The notes: generated from the sequence alone by a model not told the origin. Shown: positions 35,567 through 48,900, counted from the first letter of the stretch. The stretch is DNA of 53,490 nucleotides from Funneliformis mosseae (GCA_910592005.1 CAJVPP010000064.1:1-53490), one strand, 5' to 3'. Made by a program: numbers and translations.

Positions 35567-38500
35567 AGCAAATAAAACATTTATTCTCAATATCATTCCA
35601 TTCTACCTTCCGAACTACCCTAGATTATTTTTTTTTTTAATAAGATTTTAAGATAGTTAAAAATTTTTTTTTTTAAGATTGACTCTGTAGGTTTTTAAAT
35701 ATTTATTATTAGCAATTACAAAACAAGTTATTTTTTATGTTATAACAATTATAATTTATATAAATTTTACAATTTTATGTGATAAAAGTGGTTAGTTAAT
35801 TTTTATCATATGAATATTCTTCGACCCCAAGAAATGTTAAATAAAAACGATAAAACGATTTTTAGAATATGGTTACACGAACTTTTAATTGAAATTGTCC
35901 TTTTTTTTTTTTTTTTTCTCGTGTTTATAATTATGAAAACAAAATAAAATTGATTTGCGCTATCTGACGATCAATAAAGTGGGATTCCCGGTTCATTGTT
36001 CGGAGCGAAGCGAACAATATATGTCTATGCACTATAAAAAAAAAAAATGTTACGGGACTAGTGCATTTCTCTTTCCGCACACGTGATCGTTCATCATCAT
36101 TTTATTTTCACAACGCAATTATCCGCTTAACTGATGATTTGTTTTTTTATAACATAAAAAAAAAATGAAAAAGGCTGATTAATTCAACTTTATTATAATA
36201 ATAATCTATAAAGTTTTATGGTAAAATTAACGTGTATAATAGAAAATAGACATTTTACAATAAATCTTTTCATCTTTAAATAAAGTTTTAAATATTTTAT
36301 ATAGTTAATTTTTTATTTTATATAATTATTAATTATATCAAATTGATCTTTAATTTGAATGATATAAAAAAAATTAACAGTAATATAAATTTTATTTTAT
36401 ACTATATATTTAGTTCATTTAATTTATAATAATTAAATCTTTAAAATCATATTCTATATTATAATTAAATTTTATTTAAATCATTGCTAGATATGTAATA
36501 ATATGTAATAGTAAACATTATAGCATTAGAAACAATTGAAAAGTATACCATTTTATAAATTTTAATTTATTAAAAATGAACAGTAATTACCTGTAATACA
36601 ATTTATAAAATATATATATTTACAATTATTTGTAAATAATTATTACTTTATTTTTAATATTTAATATTTACTTTATATAAATACTATAATACTTTTCGTT
36701 AATAATAATAATTAAAGATATTACTAAAAAAAAAAATAGCATAATCTTATCACAACTCATAGTGTAATTTAATTTATTAAAAATATTCTTTAATAATAAT
36801 AATTTTAAAATTTATTGAAATTGGTTTAACTAATTTCAGTTTTTGAAAATTTTATCAATTTTATCATAAATTTCATTATATATAACTCATATAACTTGAC
36901 TTTTAAAAATAATTATTTAGAATATTATAATATTGATAAAAATGATAAAAAATATTAGTAAAAATAATGCTTTTATATCCTGTATATTTTAAAATCTTTA
37001 TAAAAAAAAAAAATCATAAATAAAGTTACTTTCTACTTGTAAGATTATTATTAAATAAACAAAAAATATACATTAAATCAATTAATAGGTATAATTATTA
37101 AATTTTAATCTTTTATCTTTACTTTTTATAACTTTTTAAAACTTGAGAAAGCATATAATATTTTATATTATTTTTTTTACCAAGATTTTTTATTTGCTTT
37201 AAAAATAATAAATATAAGGTTTTATTTTATTTATTTACTATTTAATTGAATACAATAAAATTTTATTATTAAATGAATCAATCGGCCATTCACGTGAAAG
37301 TTGTCCCTTGGATTTTTTTTTTGCATCTCCCAAATTAAACCAATTATATTTTTAATTTTTTTTTTGAAAAAAAAGAAAGGAACGCGCGTGAATAAGAAAT
37401 ACGTTTCTCAAAAATTCATTGTGTTTTTTTTTTTCACCTCCATTGAACTTTTGACCAAGAGCCGAAATTTTCGGAGTTTTATTTGTGTTACATTAACTGA
37501 TCTGCCAATCAAAAACGGTACTGAAAAAAAAAAATTTAATTATTTAATTCATAGGATCATTAAGCTCGTCAAGTAATTGGAAGAATTAAAAGAAGTGACG
37601 GTTTTGACAAATAAATTAGATACAATTATATGTATATGTATATTGAACCGAAAAGCCAAGGAGTTTGTCATTCTCGTGACTCGTACAAATAACGACTCTC
37701 TAAAACAATGCTTATGCTATTTATTTACATCGAGGGGTCTAACTCTATCGAAACGACAAGAGCGAAATTCTCAAACACTTATCTGTGAATAAAATTAATT
37801 TAATAATAAACAAAAATAAATAAACCAAACAAATTTTACCTTTTTGTTTACAATGAACTTTTTTTTTTCTTGTGAAATAAGTTTTTAAAACAATACGACG
37901 TGCAAATAATCTATCTAATCAATGGGTTGTTTTCAAAATTGTAATGCGTTAATTTCTAAATATGGTCAAAATGATCTTATGAAACGTCCAATGTATTAGT
38001 ACTGTACCAAATTTTGGGAAATTTTCTCGATGCCGAGTACGGAACGGTAATACATTTGTATGACTATGAAACGTCACAGAAATTAGCAAAGGTATTTTTC
38101 TTACATTCTTTATTCAATTTCCTGTTCTTTGAAGTCATTTTTGGGGGGGGGGGGAAACACAAAGGATTACATGTTTACTTCAAAATCCAATTGAACAAAC
38201 ATAAAAATTAACGAATCATACGATAAAAAATTGATGCTAGCACGACAAACAAAATTTGTGTAAATTGCGTTTTGAAAGATTTCCCTTTTTCTAATTGATT
38301 ACATTGTATCTTCGGTTTCGAAATATAATCGCGCATATCAATCAATAAAAAATTTATTTTTAGTAAATTTGTTTATTTCTTTTTACCATCAAAATCGATC
38401 ATTTTATCCTTTCATAAATTATAAGGAGATATTTTTTGAAAAAAAAAAAGTCATTTATCTAAACAATGGTTAGACTAAATGTATAATTATGTGGTGTATT

Positions 38501-38915
38501 AAGGCGGTATACTTAAGAATCACAAATTGTGCAAATCGAATAAATACTTACAGTAAATCAATTCTATAAATGTATAAATTTTTTGTTAATGTCTTAAAAA
38601 GTAGATATTTAAAAGTAAATGCATCTCTCTTTTTTTTTCACTTGATAACCGATTTTTTTCCCTTTCAACTTCCGCAATTTAATCATTTAGGAGGAAAAAG
38701 ATATTTGCAATTCTAGCGTATTAAAACTGATAGCGACATTTGAGCCATCTCATGATTTATCAATAAAAGATGATAATTTTTTGAACGCAACAAAATAAAG
38801 AAGGAAAAAAAAAAAAAAAATTAAAAAAATATATATATATATATATATTTTTAAAAAAATAAATAATTGAGACTAGCCTTCACATCATTTTAGGTTTTAT
38901 ATTAGAAATATTATC
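35567..38915. other. Intergenic region, AT-rich
   Basis: No complete gene is supported. It holds an 8-bp-arm palindrome at 35995-36018 (ATTGTTCG and CGAACAAT around GAGCGAAG), long A and T runs, a G12 run at 38143-38154, an alternating AT run at about 38828-38850 just before the receptor gene, and one possible exon fragment at 37975-38094. Confidence 0.5.
37975..38094 (+). CDS. Possible exon fragment, unassigned
   Basis: A stop-free stretch encodes about 40 residues (L-Y-Q-I-M-G-N-F-L-D-A-E-Y-G then V-I-H-L-Y-D-Y-E-T-S-Q-K-L-A-K), which looks like a beta-propeller-type strand pattern. It ends at AAG followed by GTATTT, a possible splice donor. No partner exon was found; it may be a gene relic. 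Confidence 0.2.
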
Positions 38916-40224
38916 ATGACAAGCTTGTATCATCATGGAAGTATCATCGTAGCTAATTTAATTATTTTAATTCTTGGATTACCTTACGCAGGAGAGGCAC
39001 TTTCCTTGCACTTCAATAATAATAATTATTTAAATTGGAGTTTACTTGTTAACAATATTCATGATCATAATAAATTAATTTATAATAAAGTACAATTTCA
39101 ACAAGAAGATAACGTCGAATTATATTCTACATTCCCATTTGATTCGCGAACCGGATACCTGGTCGTCATCATTTCATCTTATTTAGCATTATACTTCAAC
39201 TTTGTCGGAACTAGTTATGTTCTTTACAGAAGTTATTACAGGCGGAGAAGTAACGGTGTCTCCTTGCCAATGACTTTGAGAGTTCCAATGTACATCGCCA
39301 TAACAGATCTCTTTCTAATCCTGACACATGTCGTGAATATCTCACACATGGCAATAACCAAAACCCTATGGAAGGATTCATATTGCAAGATAATTGGTGG
39401 GTTGAACAACTTTTTTCAATGCATGAACATGTTCTTGGTGGGGGGAGTGGCGGTCACGACGTTTCTACGTGTAAAGCGAGGACGTTTCTTCAGTTTAGGA
39501 AAGTATGATTACAAATTATTCACCGGGATGATATCTTTGTCTTCGTTAATTACCATCATATTTTACAAATCTTATGGACCAAATAATTACTGGTGTGGGG
39601 GTGAATTTTCCGATAAAGTCCTGGCGATATCCTCGTTATGCATCATAAGCGTGGTGATGTTGGTTAGTTTATATTGTTATATAAGCATCATACGTGAGAT
39701 GAGATCCATCAAGATTGAAGAATGCTTCGAAAATTCGAACATACCTGAAGAAATTGCGGTCCAACGCAAAGAAACGAACAAGCGCATTTACAGTAAAATT
39801 TCAAGTTACATATTGATCTTTATCATACAATACGTTCCCGTTACCATCTATAACATTGGACATATCATACGTGTCAAACATTATTGGGTCTACGTCGTTT
39901 GTGATATTGGAATTAATTTCGGAGGCATAGGAAATTTCATACAGGTAGGTTAGTTTCCGAGAAACGTAAAAAAAAAAAAAATTCGAAATTACTTCAACGC
40001 TAACTTTATTTGTAAAATTGTAGTACACAATCAATGAAGGATGGAGTGATGATATACGGGGGGATACAAGTGACTCGTATGGATTAAATCCGACAAATTT
40101 TCGATACACTTACGCGGGCGGTCGACAGTCCTCTGTCAACAATGATAATTCCATGAATTCAAATTTTGATGGTGTAGTTGATTCTTTTGGTATTATACGC
40201 CCTTCTCCTCAGAAGAACAGATGA
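38916..40224 (+). CDS. Seven-transmembrane G-protein-coupled-receptor-like protein (409 residues, 2 exons)
   Basis: Exon 1 is 38916-39944 and exon 2 is 40024-40224, joined across a 79-bp GTAGGT...TTGTAG intron. The join turns G-N-F-I-Q into G-N-F-I-Q-Y-T-I-N-E-G-W, the end of the seventh helix in Git3/cAMP-receptor-like fungal receptors. A hydrophobic N-terminus (residues about 8-28) may be a signal peptide or an extra helix; seven further hydrophobic segments follow at about 76-108, 126-150, 157-188, 198-220, 231-260, 293-318 and 325-350. An R-x-K-R stretch follows helix 3 and a long basic loop separates helices 5 and 6, as expected for G-protein contact. The ligand is unknown; nutrient or cAMP-like sensing is known for the wider family. 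An unspliced reading would stop two codons into the intron. Confidence 0.8.
39945..40023 (+). other. Intron of the receptor gene
   Basis: Starts GTAGGT and ends TTGTAG. Removing it keeps the frame and restores a typical seventh helix. It contains a 13-base A run. Confidence 0.75.
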
Positions 40225-40554
40225 GTTAAAAAGGAGTCAAAGGTCTTGAATTTTAAAATAGTGAATGCCTTTTCACTTTGTAAATATTTTGTGTAGAAAA
40301 AAGAAAAGAAAAAAGAAAAAAAGAAAAAAAGGAAACAAAAAAATCCTCAGAGAATGAATATTACTATAGAACCGCGTTAACAGAAGACGTGAATTGGATT
40401 ATATTTAAACCGCACAAAGTAAAAAACATCCGAAAAAAAAATTATCATAAACATGACTTTTTTTTATTTACGGCGTGGAAAATCGTTATAGCTGCACAGC
40501 ACAAACACGCTACATGCAATATCAATTGAAAGATTTTAGATAATTTTTTCTTAA

Positions 40555-40580
40555 AAATATATATATATATATATATATAT
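40555..40580. repeat. Alternating AT microsatellite
   Basis: About 12 consecutive AT units between the convergent receptor and DUF5522-like genes. Confidence 0.85.
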
Positions 40581-40666
40581 CTCCTTTTTCCTTTACCTTT
40601 TTGCTAATAATGGCATTTCTTCGAGCATTAATATATATAATCTTTACTTATTGTAATCATTCTTTA

Positions 40667-41191
40667 TCAATCCTTTTTCTCGTTATCAATTTTCAAGGAA
40701 CCTTTATTAGCTAGAGCTTTCAAATCAATATTTTTCCCTACATTTTCATAATTAAACGGGCAATGTCTACATTTATTTCCGCAACAGTAACCTCTTGATT
40801 TATGATACAATTCTGTCATCACTGTATAACCTGTCACAGGATCGGCGTAAAGTTGTTGATCATTCTTTTTGTGGGTGGGAACATGTAATTATAGTAATAA
40901 TATAATAATAATAATCTGTAATTTAATACCTCCTTTATTTAAAAAGAAAAATATTAAATAAAACAATAATAATAACTGTACTGTTACCTGAATTGCGATT
41001 TTGTGAGCTTCGTACCATTCCGGTTTATCTTCAATATCTTTTTGTTCTAAAGGTTTGGATTCTCCATTTTCATTACTTTCAGGGACCTCTTCCATTTTAC
41101 CTTTGCAAGGTTTTGTAGAGTAATTATTAAAGAACAATAAATCTAATAATTTCTTCTGTTCCTTTTGTAATAATAATCTGGAAAGAAACAT
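40667..41191 (-). CDS. DUF5522/C1orf53-like Cys-rich small protein, probably mitochondrial (133 residues, 2 exons)
   Basis: Exon 1 is 41191-40988 and exon 2 is 40864-40667, joined across a 123-bp GTAACA...AAAAAG intron in phase 0. The joined protein contains E-A-H-K, then Y-A-D-P-V-T-G-Y-T-V-M-T-E and R-G-Y-C-C-G-N-K-C-R-H-C-P-F, the signature of DUF5522 (human C1orf53). The four Cys and one His could bind metal; the molecular role of the family is not known to me. The start at 41191 is chosen because it yields an Arg/Lys/Leu-rich N-terminus (M-F-L-S-R-L-L-L) ending in N-N-Y-S-T, which resembles a mitochondrial import signal with its cleavage site. A more upstream ATG (41233) is possible. The acceptor site is A-rich and the least certain part of the model. 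Confidence 0.7.
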
Positions 41192-41730
41192 GGAAATGAT
41201 ACGATAGGCATATATACAATTATTTTTTTTCAAACATTGGGTTTTTATTTATAAAATGAAAATCGGGTTCGACAGAATCGGGTTTAGTTGTAGCGCAGGA
41301 AGGATCGTCAAATGTCCGGCACGGCATTATTTTATCGCGTAAAAAAGGTTTTTTATTTCATGCATGGATAAGCGCAAAAATAACGAATGAGCATATTTGA
41401 CGTAAATTTATCTCGCACAAGAAATGCATGGTAATATAAAGAAAGGTATTTGATAGTTTTGTTTGTTTAATTCGAACATGATTGGTTATAACGAATATCA
41501 AAAAAAAAAAAAGATATTCAATGTTTACATACTTTGTATTTACATTCAATAATAAATAAATGAAAAAAAAAAAAAAAGATAAAAAATTTTTTTTTAAAAA
41601 TAAAGAAACGTAAAAGAATACTACTAGTGATGATAAATGAAAAAAAAAAAAAAAAAAAAATTATGATTATGTTTCGTCTATGAATCTATATGAAAGAGAA
41701 GGAAAAAAAAAAAATCTATTCGTCCACATC

Positions 41731-42129
41731 CTAAATACGAGCAGATACAGCAGGCAAATAAATTGTACTATTAACCACCATTTGAACATTCTCTCTTAAT
41801 CTTTGAAAAGCGTATTCAAAATGAGCTCTCATGACTATATTCCTTTGTTCCTCAAGAGTAAGGACGTGATCATCATGTTCGAGTGAACTATAATCTTGTT
41901 CCAAGATTTCAATATCGTGGGGTGTTGCGTTGACCAGTTCTTGAAGGGACACTTCGAAACGTTCACGTAATGCTTCAAGTTGAGTTGGGAACAAACGATG
42001 TTTATACAACCCAAGTAAACCGGAGAGGATGTTTTCACGATAATTTAAAAAGTCGGTGGCATTTCTTGACTTATAAGCAGCGATGTATTCTTCGCGAGAT
42101 AAAATGTTATTGTTGATAAATGAAGTCAT
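41731..42129 (-). CDS. Unknown protein, 132 residues
   Basis: A single intact exon from the ATG at 42129. The product is soluble, acidic and almost entirely helix-forming, with blocks L-G-L-Y-K-H-R-L-F-P-T-Q-L-E-A-L and R-A-H-F-E-Y-A-F-Q-R-L. No signal peptide, membrane segment or known domain is visible. Codon use and the lack of stops in AT-rich surroundings argue that it is real. Its 5' side is T-rich, and it is spaced 540 bp from the DUF5522-like gene on the same strand, so it likely has its own promoter. Confidence 0.6.
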   Translation of the reverse strand: MTSFINNNILSREEYIAAYKSRNATDFLNYRENILSGLLGLYKHRLFPTQLEALRERFEVSLQELVNATPHDIEILEQDYSSLEHDDHVLTLEEQRNIVMRAHFEYAFQRLRENVQMVVNSTIYLPAVSARI

Positions 42130-44822
42130 TTTAATTTTTTTTAATAGATTGGGTATATTTTTGATTTGAAATTAATTTTTTTTTTCTTTAAAAAAAAAGT
42201 ACTTTGATTGATTTTTTTTTTGTTTCTTGTAATCTTTTTTTTAGATAAAGAGAAAGGCTTGAAATTTTGGACGTGCTTTTTATACATTTACAAAACAATT
42301 CAAACGACACTAAAATTGAACATATAAGGGAAATGTGTAACTCCGAGAAACAATCCACTATCTATGGATAAAAATGTTTTTATTTTAGGTTACAAAATGT
42401 CACTGCTTGCAGGGAACTAACCAAATGATTTTTTAAGTGGGTCCCTTTAATTTGAAATCAAAAATAGATAATTTAAAATTTGAACTTTCGCACGATTTGG
42501 TAATTATTTTATTTATTTATCAGCCTGCCTGTTACCCGAGAGGAGTCTAAAAAAGGGTTGATGAGTCATAGCGCGTGTTTCATTAAAAATAACGAAACAT
42601 TACCAATTTTGTTTAAAAATGAAAAAAAATCAAAATTTTCCCACACTGGTATGCAGTGAACCCCCCTCCAATTATGGGACCATTCAAAAATTTCTTTGAA
42701 TGAATCGTGTTTCTTGCGTTACGGGCCCCGTCATTCGCATCTATTTGTCGCGCCAATGCATATCATAAATATCCTCCTTTAGAATACGGATGTTGATACG
42801 ATGTGACGTCTAATACATGTGATATGGTTGATCAACAAAACGTCAATAATGATGTAACACTACCTGTAATATTGCAATTTCCAACATTAGGGGTTTCACG
42901 ACATTTGCGAAAAAGGATTTCAGTTAGTCTTAAAAAAATATTTTAAAATTTCAACATTCTTTGTTTAAAAACTTTTTTTTTTTTGATTTTACTAGGAATT
43001 TTTTTTTTTTTTTAGAACGTCTCAACAAGTATTTCACAATGAATTGCTAAATCATGATTCTTTGAACAATCTCATGCATTCAGCATTTTTGAGTAAGCAT
43101 TTTTAAAAATTATTTCTTTTTAATAAATTAATTGTTCACGTAAACAAATAAACAGGGTTTTTTGAACCTTTGACACAAAATTTTTTTGAAACCTTACGAT
43201 TGTGAGATCAAGGGGCACAGGCCCTGGAACATTTAACCGATTAACCCTGTATAGATTAATAAACTTTTTTCTAAATTTATTGAAATTTTTTTCAAGACAT
43301 TTTCTTTCCCCCCTTTTTTGGGGAGAGGCTTGCTCTGATTACCAAAATCGGGAAACAATGATCTCAAATTGTCGTTTAAATCTCTTTTTCTTTTTTTTTT
43401 TTCGTCGCAAAAAAAAAAAAAAAAAAAATTCCACCACCCACTGGTATTAAAAAAAAAAATTTGATCAACCAAGTTGCCAAAAAAAATTTTTTTTTTGATC
43501 TCAAAAAGAATTTTTAATTAAAAAACATCATTCATCGAGTATCAAAAATTTTCATACGATAACCCGAATCATGATTACCATTTAAGTTCCAATCGACCCA
43601 GTGTATATATTGTTTCAAAACAATATATATATTTTTTTTTTCCTTTACCTTTTCACGTTCATATTTTTCGTGGGAAATCAATCAACTATTAAATCATCCA
43701 TTATCCTGACGTAATCAACCCTTTTTTTGGAACGGATTTCAGGAACCGTGTCACTGAGTTTAAAAATTCCCCCCGATAAAAATTTTTTTTGTGCTCCCAA
43801 ATGAGATTATCTCATAAAATTGTGTAAATTGTATGTATCATACGATTTTTCTTTTGAGAAAAAAAAAACATGATTGCCGTAGCGTTACACGGAGTTATTT
43901 TTTTCCTTCAAATCGCACCAATCTGACTTGCGAAAAAAAAAAATTTTTTTTTTCAAGATCGTTTGAAAGCTCCTCCCTCTTTCGACAATATTTTTTTTTT
44001 TTTTTTTTTTTTATCCGATGCACACGATGCATGTCCTAATCCTGGATGGATTATTCTAATTTTATTCTCCAGTATTTGGGTGTTTAGAAAAAAAAGAAAG
44101 TGAAAGGCAGATTCTTACCAATGGATGTTTTCGCTACACCAATTTAATTTAATTATAGAAATGTAAGTGTTATAACACTGCAGGGTTTGGTATCACTTAC
44201 TTGATTTAAAATACACATTGCGGTACTTTTTATGTTGAAAGAAGTCTTTAACTTTTCCTCACGATTACGGGTTAACGCTGAAATTTCAACTTCAAAAAAA
44301 AGTAATGCTTAATGATTTCAGGTGCTTTCATCTAGTTCATTCAGAGGAAGGAAAGAAAGTAATTAATTAGAATTGAACTTCTCACCAACAACCTTCGATC
44401 GACAAGAAAATATTTTGGATCAACAAACGAACCCTTGCATGGAATAAAATCTTTAATTAGATAAAAAGGAGAGATTCACCAAAAGTTTATTATCCTCATT
44501 AAACAAAGGGGCAAAAGTGTGACTGTGGAATTTATTTTACCCTTTAAAAAAATTTTCAAAACATAAAACTTGATGATCGTGATCGACATGTATTGAAGCC
44601 ACATTTTTTGAGTGGTTCAAAAAGGACAATTGCGTGACCCTCCCATTCATTTGTGACAAACCCCGATGACGAAGAAATTAAAAATTTATTTTGTGCAAAC
44701 CGTGCACTAATTAATTGTTATTGTTTTTTTATTTTTATTTTTTTTCCTTGATTGGATAAATTATAATTTATTAATTATTATTATAATACAAAAAATAAAT
44801 AGGTACAACCGATCTACAAATA
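42130..44822. other. Intergenic region with many A and T runs
   Basis: Several runs of more than 12 A or T create spurious Lys- or Phe-rich open frames. One possible short first exon is at 42824-42922. Nothing else is supported. Confidence 0.5.
42824..42922 (+). CDS. Possible first exon of an unidentified gene
   Basis: ATG plus 32 codons (V-D-Q-Q-N-V-N-N-D-V-T-L-P-V-I-L then R-H-L-R-K-R-I-S) ends at GTTAGT, a good donor. The nearest acceptor (TTTAG before 43016) gives only a nine-codon tail in the matching phase, so the model is incomplete. Confidence 0.2.
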
Positions 44823-45988
44823 TCAACATCCTTTCCTAGCATAATATCTGTACAAATTATTAAAACTCTTATTCTTTTCAAGTTCCCCACTAATGCTATC
44901 AACTATTTCATCATATTCTTTTTGAGTAACCCCCAATGCGGGTATTAGCATGGGAGAGATTGCATGGTAAAATGATATGACGATTTCCTTGGAAATTCTT
45001 CCCGCCATATTTATTGAATCCGTTGAATCCATCTTCTCATGGTGATGTAATTGACAGGTTTCTTTTTGAAAATCCGTCAATCGATTCGAAGAGTAGGTCC
45101 GTAAATAATTATCCAGGTGATTAGTTATTTCGAAATTTAAATTATTTAACCTGCCATGATTGATAACTAAATGGGAGCAAGCCAGATAACAATTAATAAA
45201 GAAAGAATCATAAAAAAAAAAAAAAATTATGATGTTTAATAATGATACGTACATGCATCATGTAAAGGTATTAATTTTTTCGGCATATTTATGACTTCTG
45301 GTGCGATTTCCATGAATTCTACCCACCCATCTTTTTTGGTCACTCGCATCATTTCAGGTATCACCTTTTCCTTCCATTGAGTTTCGGTAAAGCACATGGA
45401 ACAATTTTGCATGTAAACGAAGTCAAATTCATTATCTTTAAAAGGTAGTCCATCGAGAAGGTTTGCTTGTATGAAACTTAGGTTATGAGGCTTTATCTCG
45501 GATGGAAAGGTCGCGACCATATCAAAACCTATAAACCGGGATTGTCCATATTCCGCAGCCATATCCAATAACCAAGTTCCCGGTCCGCAACTAATTGATA
45601 TTGGAATGTTCGATTCTTTTTTAGTCAAGCTTTCAAAGCATATTTAAGATGAAAATAGGTTAATTATGAAATTTGATAATTACCCTACATCCAACACTTT
45701 GCATCCATTCTCCAACATTTGTTTAACGGGCGAACTAAAGTTTCTTTGCCAAACGTGGCGAAACAGAAAATGCTGAATTTGCAATCGATCGCATTCTTCG
45801 TCATCCACGGGCAACGCATAAGATGAACCGTCCATGTCAAAGTACTTGCGACCATTTATAAATCTGTAAAAACCTTTGTTGTTGCACTTGACGTTTTTAT
45901 TACAATTATTAATGGTAGAGACGGTACCGGAGGGTGATATTGAGGAACGATTTCTCTCCTTGCGAGATTTTGTCATAAGATTTCCCAT
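44823..45988 (-). CDS. SAM-dependent methyltransferase (328 residues, 3 exons)
   Basis: Exons are 45988-45684, 45590-45253 and 45166-44823, with GT-AG introns of 93 and 86 bp. The first join completes the SAM-binding motif V-L-D-V-G-C-G-P-G-T-W (residues about 98-108), which is strong support. F-I-G-F-D-M carries the acidic residue expected after strand 2, and A-N-L-L-D-G-L-P-F and F-D-F-V-Y-M fit motifs II and III of class I methyltransferases. The second join gives H-D-A-C-F-I-N-H-G-R. The start at 45988 (M-G-N-L) is preferred over 46057, whose extra residues are mostly Lys. The N-terminal 60 residues are Ser/Asn-rich and disordered, and M-G could be myristoylated. The substrate is unknown; similar genes are numerous in Rhizophagus. 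Confidence 0.82.
45167..45252 (-). other. Intron 2 of the methyltransferase gene
   Basis: Begins GTACGT and ends CATTTAG on the minus strand, with a long T run in its middle. Removal keeps the frame. Confidence 0.65.
45591..45683 (-). other. Intron 1 of the methyltransferase gene
   Basis: Begins GTAATT and ends CAATTAG on the minus strand; it interrupts the glycine-rich SAM-binding loop. Confidence 0.75.
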
Positions 45989-48900
45989 CGTGTTTAATAT
46001 GTTTAGTTTTTTTTTCTTTTTTTGTAAAAAATATAAATCTTTTTTGGGGCAAAGCATAAAAATTGAATAGTTAGGGGCATGGTGGGCTAAAGCTCGTTTT
46101 TATATATATTATGACATTCTTTCAAATTTCATGTAAATATTTCATGTAAATCAATCTACACGCCCAGAAGGTCTAGAACAAGGCCAGGCCACACGTTGCA
46201 ATAAAAGTAAATAATTTTGATATAATGAAATATAAATAAATTTTTTTCCCTGTTTTATCTTTTTTTTCCCACTCAATAAAAAAAAAAAAAAAAAATTTCG
46301 GAAAAGCTTGTTCCTATAAATTATTTTTTATTACTTAGACAACTTTAAAAAAAAGAAAAAAAAAATATTTTTTACTTTATTCCGCAGTAAACGAAAGGAA
46401 TGTGGCACATGGTTTCCATGCATGAAAAATCTTTTAGAGCGATTGACGTAGTGGAAACCAAAAAAAAACAACAACGTGCTTGGGTAGATCAAAACAAAAA
46501 GAAAATTTTGTGGCTTAATGTTTTTTGAAATTCTCTTAACAAATTTAAACAACGATCATTCCAAGTCGATGCATGAAGCGCCTCAGATTGTGTAATCAGG
46601 TATGTAATTTTGGTTAGAAGGCTAATTATCATTGTGAAATCAAAATAAGCAAACATCAAAGAACACTTTTCTTTCTGGTTATGCATGAATGAATTATTTC
46701 CTTAAATGGATCGTGAAACTCTCGCTCAAAAAAAAAAGATTAAATAATGAGCTAAAACCAGTTAATTACCGCTTATATAACTTCTTAGTCATTATATTCA
46801 TTACTAGATTCCTTATGTAACATTGTATGGGAGTGTGAGAGGTTTGATTGATGCAAGAGATAATTGAATTTCAAACAAAAGTTACTTGAATAACGATAAT
46901 ATGACTTAAATAAGAAGCGATATCCTGATACCTTATAAAGTAACAGTTATCATGAATAATCTTGTGTGTACAATTTGTATTAAAAAAAAAAAAAAAAGAT
47001 TTATCATGCAACTTTTTCACTTGAACATTTTTACTCTCCATTGATGTATTATCTCGTCGAATTCTAATGCGATTTGTGGTTTTAAAGGGTTAAATGAAAG
47101 ACACAAACCGGTTATTTACTGATTACTCCATGATAAGGCAGCATCCAGTTATTAATGTATTTCGTAATTTTATAAACCATCCTATCCTTAATTATTTTTT
47201 TTTTTATTTTTTTTCTTTATTCATTATAATCCTACCTTTTTTTCACAAGAAAAAAAAATAAAAGGTACTGGTTTGTCATTATTAAATAGTCTAAAAAAAA
47301 ACAAAGTTATGCGATTTCTCTCATCTCATTACTGTTTAAAGCTTAAGGGATTTTGTGTAATGCATATTTCTCAATTCTTTCCCTCTTTCAGCGTTTCTTT
47401 TATTTAAAGTTTAAAATAAATAATCAGTTTTACCGTAAAATCCTCTTTCATGCATAACTGGAGCGTTACAGTAAGTTTCCCGAATTTTTTGTTGTACGTA
47501 CAACGGTCTGAGCTTTTGCAATGAAGAAATAAGGAAACTCTGCCACATAGGTCTAGATTATTTTTTTTCCTCTCAATGAAACTCTTTGAGAAAAACAAGC
47601 CAAATGAAAGGAAAAAAAGTTCACGATCTACAGTGCTTGATTTCACGAACAAGTCATATCAACCACTACAACATTTTTTTTTTTTTTTTTTTTTCAAATG
47701 GTTTCAGGAGGGGTTCACGAAAAGAAGGAAATATCGAGCGATCCAGATCTATCAACATTAATAAACAAATATATTAAAATAATTCAAATGTAATGATTAT
47801 ACATCATCAAGATTGGTAAGATATTTTGAATAATTTATAAATTCATAGAACAAACAATAACGCTTCAGGTCAATCATTTTACACATTATCAAAGCACTCG
47901 AACAAAGCAAAGCATCTTGGATCTCTGTTTATGTTACGATTGAGAACTTATGCTTGACCTATTACAATTACATTCACATTTAGAAATGAATAGAAATGCT
48001 TCAAAAAATGTAAAAAATGTTGATTAGAATAAGAAAACATTTTGTAGAACATAAATTATTAATGAAAATGATCTCGGCAAGGATTACCAAATGGGTTCAG
48101 TTTTCCGTTAAATCCTTAATATTGTAAACATTAAACATTAGCAAATACATTGATTATATTATGAATCAACTTATAAAAAAATGAATTTACATCACATGGG
48201 ATAAACAACAACAAGTCTTGCGAAAATTAAAATCTTATGTTATATTGTATTTTTCATATCACATGAAAAAAGAACAATCATTTGGATTCATATCAACGGA
48301 ATTTTATATGCATTATTTGATAGTAAGCGAAATTAATTTGCACACAATAATTGAAAAAAAATTATCGATTTGTTTCAGATTGATTCCATCTTAATTTACA
48401 AATTTTTGTATTACAGACATTATTTTTATGTTGGGGCATTTATGCCCGAAAGACATAATGCCTCAAAATTTGATCACCATGAAATTATGGCAAAATTAAC
48501 TTTGGAATGTTTGTGCAAGATTTAGCAAAAGGACAGGCCAATCATGGTTTATATTTTAAAATCCACAAATTTTTGAACATTGGATAACTTTGCCGATTTT
48601 AGCAACAAATTGAGGATGAAATTGGTTTAGAACGCGTTATATTTGTAGTGGTAATTATTTTTGGCTTAAATCATCATCATCATCATCCACATAATTTGAA
48701 AACAATTGAAAATGGGTTTAGATGGCTTCAAGTTTATATAATGGTGGGAAAAAAACTCGTAAATAGAACAATCTGCTTCATTTTATTAAAAGAATGTTTT
48801 AATACAATCAATCATATATAGATTGGTCAATAATTTTATATGACGAAATCTCAATCAAAAATATGTGTTTAAAAGAGGTTATATACAGTATATTAGGTTG

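Noticed and set aside
38820..38850. AT microsatellite as a TATA promoter for the receptor gene
   Set aside because: An alternating AT run cannot be told from a true TATA element; it is mentioned only as sequence context.
43202..44039. Phe- or Lys-rich small proteins
   Set aside because: They are translations of long A or T runs with no domain.
47404..47777. Three overlapping open frames on both strands
   Set aside because: Overlapping frames around an 18-base T run, with low complexity and no splice or family support.
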